Position numbers and translations under genes: made by a program
Notes under the pieces: model-generated
What the model was told of the DNA's origin: nothing
The model's database searches: none
The model's input: only the letters and a program-made list of their open reading frames with translations
Part shown: positions 1-5,025 of the stretch, one piece after another
Position numbering within the stretch: position 1 is the first letter of the stretch
Layout of the letters: every line of letters starts with the position of its first letter
Assembly (NCBI GenBank): GCA_017560305.1
Contig: JAFYOF010000068.1
Location: 1-5,447 of the forward strand
DNA from: Alistipes sp.
Lineage (GTDB): Bacteria > Bacteroidota > Bacteroidia > Bacteroidales > Rikenellaceae
Length of the DNA: 5,447 bases
Reading direction: 5' to 3'

Positions 1-117
1 AACTTCAAAAGAGTCTTGAGGATTCTTTTGCGCCTTATCTGCTGGTGGATACAATGGTCTAAATCCGCATTTGGAGGAGGTATTGCTGTATCACAAAATC
101 TTGCGTGCGCGTATGTG
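1..117 (+). pseudogene. Possible decayed C-terminus of a MNT-type nucleotidyltransferase
   Basis: The window opens inside a reading frame that codes LQKSLEDSFAPYLLVDTMV and stops with TAA at 60-62. From about position 50 a second frame continues with NGLNPHLEEVLLYHKILRAR before a TGA at 114-116. Joined by a frameshift near 48-58, the two pieces recall the end of small MNT-type nucleotidyltransferases (antitoxin partners of HEPN toxins), where a segment like 'L.DS..PY.VD' is followed by 'L.P.L...I'. This is memory-based similarity over about 40 residues, and the rest of the gene lies outside the window. It could equally be an intact gene that ends at 62 with unrelated sequence behind it. Confidence 0.25.
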
Positions 118-241
118 AGAACTTTTTAAGGGTTGACTATGTAAGGTATATAATGCGAATTATTTTATATCGACAGGAATTAAATTAGCATTTTTCTCAT
201 TATTTTTAGAATCCGTTTATATCAAATTCAGCAGTCCATTG

Positions 242-272
242 TTGGCTATTTCCTATATTTTTCGTAACTTTA
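242..272 (+). promoter_or_regulatory. Weak candidate promoter for the plus-strand operon
   Basis: TTG at 242-244 lies 20 bases in front of TAACTTTA at 265-272, which differs from the Bacteroidetes -7 consensus TAnnTTTG only in the last base. It sits just before the ATG at 284, so the leader would be only a few bases long. The true start site may lie further upstream, where TATTTTTA at 201-208 is another near match without a -33 box. The AT-rich stretch 149-180 also carries short inverted repeats, for example ATAAT-GCGA-ATTAT at 150-163. Confidence 0.25.
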
Positions 273-283
273 TAAGAAAAAAC

Positions 284-589
284 ATGGGATTATTTGAGGA
301 ATATAAGAATCATCCTGATAAGGCTGTTCGTGAAAGGGCAAACAATTGGAGCACAGCAATAGGCCTACAGGATGTAGATGGGCTTAATGTGTCTGGGGTT
401 CTAATTCAACTTGCTCGGCAACAGATTGAAGGCAAGATTACGGCGGATGAAGTTACACGCAGGCTTAATGAGTATTATGGGCATAACAAATCTCATAGTT
501 CAACTTATGAGATTGTTCCTCCTGACTCTAAAATGTACCAACAGATTAAAGAGGAAAATAAACTCCGACGACCTAAGATGTATGAATAA
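284..589 (+). CDS. Small protein with Fic-antitoxin-like (VbhA/Fic N-terminal) domain
   Basis: A 101-aa acidic, probably cytoplasmic protein. Residues about 10-60 (PDKAVRERANNW, then AIGLQDVDGL, then LARQQIEGKITADEV and LNEYY) closely recall the N-terminal inhibitory segment of many Bacteroidales and Firmicutes Fic proteins, which reads roughly AIGLQAVDGL, then an 'IEG.I..E' helix-turn, then YY. In that family the helix with [S/T]xxxE[G/N] puts a glutamate into the ATP site and blocks AMPylation. Here E-G is present (IEG), but the S/T four residues before the Glu is an Arg. No Fic motif (HPFxxGNGR) follows, so this is either a free-standing antitoxin or a domain reused with the ATPase behind it. 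I chose ATG 284, preceded by an A-rich stretch, over an upstream TTG at 239. The C-terminus (IVPPDSKMYQQIKEENK) is not recognised. The gene overlaps the next by 8 bases. Confidence 0.7.
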   Translation: MGLFEEYKNHPDKAVRERANNWSTAIGLQDVDGLNVSGVLIQLARQQIEGKITADEVTRRLNEYYGHNKSHSSTYEIVPPDSKMYQQIKEENKLRRPKMYE

Positions 590-1727
590 GACTATGGAAA
601 CTCCATTTATCTATGGCAGAATAGCGACCGACAAGAATTTCATTGACCGAGAGGCTGAGACAACCAACTTGGTTTGGAACTTCGTATCTCTGAGCAATAC
701 AATCATTATTGCTCCTCGTGGTTGGGGAAAGAGTTCGCTTGTGAATAAGGCTGCGAAGTTGGCAATGGAGCAGGATGGTAAGTTGCGAATTTGCCATATT
801 GACCTTTTCAATGTGCGTAATGAGGAACACTTCTATTCGTTGCTTGTACAGAAAGTTATTGCTGCGACATCATTAAAGTGGGAAGAGGCAGTAGAGAGCG
901 CAAAGAGTTTCTTTTCGCATCTTGTGCCAAAGATTTCGATTGGCAGTGATCCTACCAATGAAGTATCAATCGATTTTGATTGGGAAACTGTGAAACAGGA
1001 TCCCGATGAAGTGCTTGACCTTGCCGAGAAGATTGCAAAGAAAAAGGGTCTTAAAATTGTCATTTGCGTTGATGAGTTTCAGAATATTGCGGAGTTCACA
1101 GATCCTGACTATTTCCAGAAGAAGTTGCGTTCGCATTGGCAGCAACACCAGAATGTCGCCTACTGCTTGTACGGCAGCAAACGCCATATGATGATGGAGG
1201 TGTTTACCAATTTATCAAAACCGTTTTACAAATTCGGAAATCTGATGTTCCTCAATAAGATTGATACGCCTTATCTTGTGGAGTTCTTTAATACTCGATT
1301 CTCGGATACAGGTAAGACAATTAATGAAGATGCAGCCAATCTGATTGTGAACCTTGTAGATAATCACCCTTACTACGCACAGCAGCTGGCACAGCAGTCG
1401 TGGTTGAGAACAAAGGATGTCTGCACGACAGAAATCGTTCGCGAAGCACACGCTGCATTGGTAGAGCAGTTGAGTTTGTTGTTTGTAACGATTACTGAGA
1501 CCTTAACAACACAGCAGCTGAACTATCTTAAAGCCCTTATTGCAGGCGAAAAGGCAATCAGTTCTACTGATGTAATGCACCGTTACCAAATATCTTCTAC
1601 AACTTCAATTGCTCGTTCAAAGGCGGCTCTAATCAAGAATGACATTTTGGATAACAAGGCTGGTGAGATTTCATTTCAAGATCCGATTTATGCCTATTGG
1701 TTAAAGACTGAATATTTTGCGAAATAA
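582..1727 (+). CDS. P-loop ATPase of the archaeal-ATPase/STAND-like AAA group
   Basis: A 381-aa cytoplasmic ATP-binding protein. It has the N-terminal signature of this group (TPFIYGRI, then NFIDREAE, residues 7-26), a Walker A loop IIAPRGWGKSS (residues 42-52, K50), a Walker B strand KIVICVDEFQNI (D164-E165), a sensor-like YCLYGSKRHMM (about 194-204) and a C-terminal winged-helix region (about 315-375) ending in an FQDP.YAYWL motif. The first Walker A Gly is Ala, as is common in this group. Members are frequent in Bacteroidales and archaea; some lie in mobile or defence loci, but no single reaction beyond ATP hydrolysis can be assigned. ATG 582 overlaps the previous gene's stop by 8 bases, which suggests coupled translation. 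ATG 594, giving METPFIYG, is a serious alternative because relatives usually begin there. The frame stays open up to ATG 411, but that extension overlaps the previous gene and looks non-coding. Confidence 0.88.
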   Translation: MNKTMETPFIYGRIATDKNFIDREAETTNLVWNFVSLSNTIIIAPRGWGKSSLVNKAAKLAMEQDGKLRICHIDLFNVRNEEHFYSLLVQKVIAATSLKWEEAVESAKSFFSHLVPKISIGSDPTNEVSIDFDWETVKQDPDEVLDLAEKIAKKKGLKIVICVDEFQNIAEFTDPDYFQKKLRSHWQQHQNVAYCLYGSKRHMMMEVFTNLSKPFYKFGNLMFLNKIDTPYLVEFFNTRFSDTGKTINEDAANLIVNLVDNHPYYAQQLAQQSWLRTKDVCTTEIVREAHAALVEQLSLLFVTITETLTTQQLNYLKALIAGEKAISSTDVMHRYQISSTTSIARSKAALIKNDILDNKAGEISFQDPIYAYWLKTEYFAK

Positions 1728-1750
1728 AGGAGCATCAACACTCTTAGTCG

Positions 1751-1820
1751 ACAAAATTTGTATAAAGCAGTGTTATAATCGACGAAATTTGTCATTTCAA
1801 TAAAAACGAAATCCGTATAA
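1751..1820 (+). repeat. Three related 15-bp direct repeats
   Basis: Three similar words occur in 70 bases just behind the ATPase gene: ACAAAATTTGTATAA at 1751-1765, ACGAAATTTGTCATT at 1782-1796 and ACGAAATCCGTATAA at 1806-1820. The first two also share the preceding TCG. The core ACRAAATTTGT is itself nearly palindromic. Spacings are 31 and 24 bases, so this is not a strict tandem array. A protein-binding cluster or remnants of a duplicated segment would both fit. Confidence 0.5.
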
Positions 1821-1843
1821 TAGCTGTTTTTTTGTCGTTTGTT

Positions 1844-1860
1844 CTAAACCCTGAGTTTAG
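1844..1860. repeat. Perfect inverted repeat CTAAAC-N5-GTTTAG
   Basis: CTAAAC at 1844-1849 and GTTTAG at 1855-1860 form a perfect inverted repeat with the 5-base centre CCTGA. It sits between convergent operons. The half-site TAAAC/GTTTA is shared with the palindrome in the promoter of the toxin-antitoxin operon (3426-3441), where the spacing is one base longer. It could be a small hairpin or a weak extra binding site for an HTH protein. Confidence 0.35.
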
Positions 1861-1888
1861 TATAAAAGAGTAAAATCAATCAAATAAA

Positions 1889-1934
1889 ATCTGCTCTACG
1901 GAGATAACTTGAAATAATCCTTTGTGGAGCAGAT
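1889..1934. terminator. Bidirectional terminator-like hairpin between convergent operons
   Basis: ATCTGCTCTAC (1889-1899) pairs with GTGGAGCAGAT (1924-1934) over 11 bp including one G-T wobble, around a 24-base loop that can add GGA/TCC pairs. The right arm is followed by ATTTTA and the left arm is preceded by AAATAAA, so there is a T-rich tail on both strands, although neither is a long T run. It begins 4 bases beyond the stop of the minus-strand HTH gene and 160 bases behind the ATPase gene, the usual place for a shared terminator. Confidence 0.6.
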
Positions 1935-1937
1935 ATT

Positions 1938-2252
1938 TTATGCAATAACGAGAGCAAATCGCAGCCCAATAGCCTCCGCGAGTCGAATGAAGGTGGAAAG
2001 CGGTATTTCAACTTCACCTCGTTCGAACTTAGATATATAACGAGGGGTCGCACCTATCTTTTCGGCAAGTTGTCTCTGTGTAATACCTACAGATTTACGA
2101 TGAGTCTTGACCATCTCTGTATAATACCATACATGTGACTTAGCATCAAACTCAATGCGTTTGGATGTGCCTTTTGCTCCATATTCTGCATTAAGGGTTT
2201 CGGCTATACAAGCCAAGTTATTTAATTTATTGATATCAAGTCTTTTTCTCAT
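1938..2252 (-). CDS. HigA-like XRE-family HTH protein, third gene of the AbiEii operon
   Basis: A 104-aa DNA-binding protein with the HTH at the C-terminal end (about 44-98): TQRQLAEKIGATPRYISKFERG is the recognition-helix core, followed by IPLSTFIRLAEAIGL. The front half, with YGAKGTSKRIEFD and a SHVWYY.EMVK helix, matches the layout of HigA-type antitoxins, which normally pair with a RelE/HigB toxin encoded next to them. No RelE/HigB gene is present here. The gene instead follows the AbiEii toxin by only 4 bases and must be co-transcribed with it. It may be a second antitoxin, a repressor of the operon, or an orphan left after loss of its toxin. The start is the ATG at 2252. The earlier in-line ATG in TAATG at the previous stop leads straight to a stop and is not used. 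Confidence 0.85.
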   Translation of the reverse strand: MRKRLDINKLNNLACIAETLNAEYGAKGTSKRIEFDAKSHVWYYTEMVKTHRKSVGITQRQLAEKIGATPRYISKFERGEVEIPLSTFIRLAEAIGLRFALVIA

Positions 2253-2256
2253 AGCA

Positions 2257-2904
2257 TTACTTGCGTTCCTCTACAAAATCCAATTTAATCAATTGCCAAA
2301 TCTTGCCTTGCAAGCATTTAGGATCAGGATCTGCATCAGCTGCCGAAAAGTTCGTTAATCCAGCTACACACTCTTCCTTAGACGCTCCATACGGATAACG
2401 CTCTTCATACAAAGAGAGCATTTGCTCTTCACTATAATGATTGCGTAGCATATGCAAATCCCAGAAATCTTTTTTGCGACCACCTCTTGATATTACATCC
2501 ATTTTCATCGCGACAATATCATCTACGGAAGCCATACGAATTGTGTCAAGTTGCTCCATCGGACGAATAAATGGATCGGTATAAAACAAATCGACCTTTA
2601 CATTATCATCTTTTGAGTTGCCGACTAAGTATGAAGTTCCAAAACCTACAACCTCACCGCAATCGCCCTGACAATATGAGAACTCTCTGCGAAGAATATC
2701 TTGCAGCAGTTGGAAATCCAATGAACCATACTCTGCATCGGTGAAGAGGTCTATATCATCAGACATACGATGGCCATAGCGTAACGACAACGAAGTACCA
2801 CCAACTAATCTAAATGGTTTAAATTCATCTATCTCCATCAAATGCTCCAATGTAGAACGTAAAATTGGTTTGACGGTCTGGTATTGTAATTCTTTACGCT
2901 TCAT
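2257..2904 (-). CDS. AbiEii/AbiGii-family nucleotidyltransferase toxin
   Basis: A 215-aa protein with the full signature of the AbiEii family (DNA polymerase beta-like nucleotidyltransferase fold). It has LVGGTSLSLRYGHR (residues 33-46), then SDDIDLF (48-54) carrying the metal-binding acidic pair, a third acidic strand VKVDLF (D105), and the family-specific RGGRKKDFWDLHML (140-153). Known AbiEii toxins and the related MenT toxins transfer nucleotides, in MenT to tRNA, and stop growth or abort phage infection; they are held by an AbiEi-type or other antitoxin (type IV system for AbiE). All catalytic positions are present, so it looks active. The start is ATG 2904, which overlaps the stop of the preceding HTH gene by 11 bases, typical of toxin translation coupled to its antitoxin. 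A TTG at 2910 two codons upstream is less likely. Confidence 0.92.
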   Translation of the reverse strand: MKRKELQYQTVKPILRSTLEHLMEIDEFKPFRLVGGTSLSLRYGHRMSDDIDLFTDAEYGSLDFQLLQDILRREFSYCQGDCGEVVGFGTSYLVGNSKDDNVKVDLFYTDPFIRPMEQLDTIRMASVDDIVAMKMDVISRGGRKKDFWDLHMLRNHYSEEQMLSLYEERYPYGASKEECVAGLTNFSAADADPDPKCLQGKIWQLIKLDFVEERK

Positions 2905-3415
2905 AACCAAGATACTGTTTTATGTTTGCCTTAATATTGTTTTCAAATGGAGACTTCGCATTTAAATTGATGTTATCCAAGATAGCATCACGACCATAAA
3001 AACGAATAACCTCTTGTATCTCCTCCTCATTCCCTCGCTCAAATACACGATTGATTACATATCGGCTATGCGCTGTAAAGTCAATATTATCTATCTTTGT
3101 ATCCCAAAATATTGTGGTGCGGAATTTTGTAAGGTCAGGGCGATGATTAGCTGATAGTTTACGCTTCTCCTCCGCAATGTCGTAGTACACTTGTAGAGTC
3201 ATTAAGAAACCTTCCTCCAAACCGAGAGCCTGCTCAATACGAAGGGATAGAGGTGTATTCATTGATCTACGCCCACGAATAATGGCACTCAAAGTCTGTG
3301 GATGTTCACCGATAGACTCGGCAAACTGTCCACTTTTGAGCTTCCTATTACCCAACTCTCGCTGTAAAAAAAGACCTGGGTGCAATCCCTTGAGTATTTC
3401 AATCATTCTATTCAT
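2894..3415 (-). CDS. HigA/VapI-type HTH antitoxin with DUF6922-like C-terminal domain
   Basis: A 173-aa protein with two parts. Residues 8-80 are a HigA/VapI-type HTH domain: LKGLHPG at the front, the helix-turn-helix at GQFAESIGEHPQTLSAIIRG (29-48), then RRSMNTPLSLRIEQALGL and a terminal LQVYYDI. Residues about 96-145, with TTIFWDTKIDNIDF, YVINRVFERGNEEEI and VIRFYG, match what I remember as DUF6922, a Bacteroidetes domain commonly encoded directly in front of AbiEii toxins. It is therefore the likely cognate antitoxin and autorepressor, replacing the AbiEi protein of classic AbiE systems. It is the first gene of the operon and overlaps the toxin by 11 bases. The ATG at 3415 gives MNRMIEILKG. 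The ATG at 3406 is an alternative, because the predicted transcription start falls almost on the first ATG. Confidence 0.88.
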   Translation of the reverse strand: MNRMIEILKGLHPGLFLQRELGNRKLKSGQFAESIGEHPQTLSAIIRGRRSMNTPLSLRIEQALGLEEGFLMTLQVYYDIAEEKRKLSANHRPDLTKFRTTIFWDTKIDNIDFTAHSRYVINRVFERGNEEEIQEVIRFYGRDAILDNINLNAKSPFENNIKANIKQYLGYEA

Positions 3416-3419
3416 ACCG

Positions 3420-3451
3420 CAAAAATAAACATTTTTGTTTAGAAAAACAAA
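3420..3451 (-). promoter_or_regulatory. Promoter of the AbiEii toxin-antitoxin operon
   Basis: Read on the minus strand, TTTG (3451-3448) is followed after exactly 20 bases by TATTTTTG (3427-3420). This is a full match to the Bacteroidetes -33 TTTG / -7 TAnnTTTG pair with the usual spacing. Transcription should begin near 3414, at or within a base or two of the annotated ATG at 3415, so the message would be leaderless or begin translation at the ATG at 3406. Confidence 0.75.
3426..3441. promoter_or_regulatory. 16-bp palindromic operator TAAACA-TTTT-TGTTTA
   Basis: TAAACA (3426-3431) and TGTTTA (3436-3441) form a perfect inverted repeat around TTTT. It fills most of the spacer between the -33 and -7 boxes and overlaps the first two bases of the -7 box, so a bound dimer would block RNA polymerase. 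Its place directly in front of a HigA-type gene makes it the likely autoregulatory operator. AT-rich composition makes short palindromes easier to find by chance, but the position is hard to dismiss. Confidence 0.65.
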
Positions 3452-3460
3452 TTACGAGCC

Positions 3461-3517
3461 AAAAAGTATTGATACTCTGCAAAGGTTAAATTTGTTTTCG
3501 CTCTTTCGCAAAGTATC
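3461..3517 (-). terminator. Terminator hairpin behind the metallophosphoesterase gene
   Basis: GATACTCTGCAAAG (3471-3484) pairs with CTTTCGCAAAGTATC (3503-3517): 13 paired positions with one C-A mismatch and one bulged C, around an 18-base loop. On the minus strand it begins 11 bases past the metallophosphoesterase stop and is followed by AATAC and a run of five T (3465-3461). It separates the phosphoesterase operon from the toxin-antitoxin promoter, so the two minus-strand operons are probably transcribed independently. Confidence 0.6.
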
Positions 3518-3527
3518 GGAGTATTTA

Positions 3528-4292
3528 CTACATCTCAATATACTTACTTCCATCAAAGCCGCCAAGATGCTCACCATAGGATACATAGCCGAGTTGGTTG
3601 CTAACAATGCGTGTATTCCCGATGGTTGCCTCTTCGTTGGCGTGCGAGTGCCCGAAAATCCACACATCAATGCGACTATCTGCAATAAAGTTACCTAACT
3701 CGGTTGCAAAGGCACTATTAAGCAGGCTGCCTTTATGTTGTGGAGCCACGACTGACAACGATGGCAAATGATGGGTTACGACAACAATATGTTCTGCGGT
3801 GCTCTCTGCAACACTCTGTTTAATGAACGACAAACACTTATGATGCTCAGCATTAAAATCATCAGTGGTGAATCTACGACCTCCATACTGTATCTGTCTA
3901 AAGTCATTCATACCTCGACTGACAAAATACTCATCTTGTGGTGTAATATACGACCACAAAGTTGAGAGAATGAAGTCTGTATTATCAATGCGTACCACCT
4001 TGTTCTGATAGTAGTGTACATTAGGTCGTATTTCACGACTCCAACTATCCCCATATTCTAACACATCACCATTGCCATAAAATTCGTGATTGCCTGGCAC
4101 CAACAACACTTCTCGATAATTTTCCGATGCCCATTTCCAAAACTTAATATTTGGCAATGTCTTATCACGCAAGCAACCTATATCACCAGCGAAAACTAAC
4201 ACATCGCCAGTAATCTCAAACGGCATACTATTTATAAACCTTGAATTATCTGACAACTCCAAATGTATGTCAGATGCGTATTGTATTCTCAT
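3528..4292 (-). CDS. Calcineurin-like metallophosphoesterase
   Basis: A 254-aa cytoplasmic phosphoesterase with every metal-binding motif of the calcineurin-like family in order: SDIH (D8, H10), FAGDIG (D37), PGNHEF (N68, H69), THH (H174) and GHSH (H215, H217). It should carry a two-metal centre and cleave phosphomono- or diesters; the substrate (nucleotide, nucleic acid or protein) cannot be read from the sequence. There is no signal peptide or membrane segment. The length is normal for a single-domain member. The start is ATG 4292, because AAGAGG (4305-4300) stands 7 bases before it, the clearest Shine-Dalgarno in the window, and MRIQYASDIH is the usual beginning of the fold. An in-frame ATG at 4343 would add 17 residues overlapping the upstream gene. 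The gene begins 13 bases behind the coiled-coil gene and closes its operon. Confidence 0.92.
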   Translation of the reverse strand: MRIQYASDIHLELSDNSRFINSMPFEITGDVLVFAGDIGCLRDKTLPNIKFWKWASENYREVLLVPGNHEFYGNGDVLEYGDSWSREIRPNVHYYQNKVVRIDNTDFILSTLWSYITPQDEYFVSRGMNDFRQIQYGGRRFTTDDFNAEHHKCLSFIKQSVAESTAEHIVVVTHHLPSLSVVAPQHKGSLLNSAFATELGNFIADSRIDVWIFGHSHANEEATIGNTRIVSNQLGYVSYGEHLGGFDGSKYIEM

Positions 4293-4305
4293 AATCTTAC
4301 CTCTT

Positions 4306-4848
4306 TTAACATTTTGTGTAAACCAATTCGTAGTCTTCTGCATTAGACTTGTTATCTAATATACCCTTTGCGAAATAGAACTTGTTGTACAGATATTGCT
4401 TGTCTTCAAAATCTTCTTCAAAGTCGTGAATAGTATCATTGTAATCATCAATATCCTTACTAATCTTATCGTACAACTCTACATTAGCCTTGAGTATGCG
4501 AGTTTCCAATTTTGCAATAGTCGCATTGTACTTCGCGATGGACTTCTTGTAACTTTCAATCTCCTCATTATAAAAGTCTATAACTCTATCGAGCAGCTCA
4601 GCGGTCAAAGTTTTTGGAGATGAGCTCCAAGGAAGAACATCTAATTCTCGGCTCGGAGTTGTGGAAAGATGAAATAACTCACAACCAAATGATTTGCGAA
4701 CGATTCTATTATACTCTTCGGTTTCTCGAATGATTTTCATAATTTCATCATTAGATAAATTTTCCTTTCCGCTATTGGCTGGGTATTCTCTATACTCCAA
4801 TAAAGGGGTATTCTTGTTTCTCAAATAAACAGTGGTATATTCACTCAT
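4306..4848 (-). CDS. Hypothetical protein with a central-to-C-terminal coiled coil
   Basis: A 180-aa protein that I do not recognise. Residues 1-80 are mixed (YTTVYLRNKNTP near the start and a FHLSTTPSRELDVLPW segment around 59-74). Residues about 83-150 form a long charged helix with heptad-like hydrophobic spacing (IDFYNEEIESYKKSI, then IAKLETRIL, then DYNDTIHDFEEDF), most likely a coiled coil. The tail is aromatic (QYLYNKFYFAKGIL). There is no signal peptide or transmembrane helix. It lies directly in front of the metallophosphoesterase with a 13-base gap that contains that gene's ribosome binding site, so the two are co-expressed and probably work together, for example as a scaffold or partner. 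The start is the ATG at 4848; no good Shine-Dalgarno precedes it (AAGAATTATT), which is normal in Bacteroidales. Confidence 0.8.
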   Translation of the reverse strand: MSEYTTVYLRNKNTPLLEYREYPANSGKENLSNDEIMKIIRETEEYNRIVRKSFGCELFHLSTTPSRELDVLPWSSSPKTLTAELLDRVIDFYNEEIESYKKSIAKYNATIAKLETRILKANVELYDKISKDIDDYNDTIHDFEEDFEDKQYLYNKFYFAKGILDNKSNAEDYELVYTKC

Positions 4849-4856
4849 AATAATTC

Positions 4857-4949
4857 TTATTTAGTACACATCACTGCGTGGTTAATAAATGATTCGTGAA
4901 TTTCCATTGGACGGAAATGACGGAGAGGAAGAGCGTCACCAATGGGCAT
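4857..4949 (-). CDS. Possible 30-aa ORF, or part of a dispersed element
   Basis: ATG 4949 opens a 30-codon frame (MPIGDALPLRHF, then RPMEIHESFINHAVMCTK) that ends at TAA 4857-4859, 8 bases before the coiled-coil gene. The same frame is open back to 4994 through the hairpin. It is too short to judge by coding signal, and there is no ribosome binding site. It could be a leader peptide for the downstream gene, the tail of a decayed gene, or chance. The block has a faint familiarity as a Bacteroidales repeat, but I cannot confirm this. Confidence 0.2.
   Translation of the reverse strand: MPIGDALPLRHFRPMEIHESFINHAVMCTK
4904..4945. repeat. Inverted repeat CCATTGG ... CCAATGG
   Basis: CCATTGG (4904-4910) and CCAATGG (4939-4945) form a perfect 7-bp inverted repeat around a 28-base centre. 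The pairing can continue with ACG (4911-4913) to CGT (4934-4936) past a 2-base bulge. The centre is purine-rich on the plus strand and contains ACGGA twice. Together with the hairpin at 4957-4993 it makes a structured stretch of about 90 bases in front of the coiled-coil gene. Confidence 0.45.
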
Positions 4950-4993
4950 AAACAAAAATCGTTGAAAAGTTTGGGAGGGACTTTCCAACGATT
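4950..4993 (-). terminator. Strong minus-strand terminator or attenuator hairpin
   Basis: AATCGTTG (4957-4964) pairs perfectly with CAACGATT (4986-4993). After one A-C mismatch the stem continues with AAAGT (4966-4970) and ACTTT (4980-4984), closing on a 9-base loop TTGGGAGGG. On the minus strand the stem runs into TTTTTGTTTATG, a good T-tail, so this is a strong Rho-independent-type terminator for transcripts coming from the right. Since the coiled-coil gene starts about 100 bases further on and shows no clear promoter of its own, the hairpin may also act as an attenuator. Confidence 0.65.
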
Positions 4994-5025
4994 CTTATCT
5001 ATTCTGCTAACTCGGATATTTGCAT

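Noticed and set aside
411..581. N-terminal extension of the ATPase starting at ATG 411
   Set aside because: It lies wholly inside the preceding gene in another frame, its residues are leucine- and arginine-rich without resemblance to the family, and the known front of this ATPase group begins near 582-594.
1751..1820. CRISPR array
   Set aside because: The three repeats are only about 15 bp, imperfect and unevenly spaced, with no cas gene nearby.
1804..1840. AAACGA / TCGTTT inverted repeat followed by T-rich sequence as a terminator for the ATPase operon
   Set aside because: Only 6 bp of stem with a 25-base loop, and the T run lies inside the loop rather than behind the stem. The hairpin at 1889-1934 is a better candidate.
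2155..2358. Plus-strand 67-codon ORF across the HTH and AbiEii genes
   Set aside because: It is the complement of two well-supported minus-strand genes and is explained as a shadow frame.
3452..3685. Minus-strand 77-codon ORF overlapping the end of the metallophosphoesterase
   Set aside because: It is a different frame of the same strand over the GHSH region and runs through the terminator hairpin; the phosphoesterase frame carries all family motifs.
3435..3698. Plus-strand 87-codon ORF
   Set aside because: Most of it is antisense to the metallophosphoesterase gene and the rest crosses that gene's terminator; no ribosome binding site and no recognisable domain.
4999..5025. Tiny ORF MQISELAE directly behind the TAG of the 51-aa frame
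   Set aside because: Eight codons only; no evidence for a frameshift that would join it to the preceding frame.
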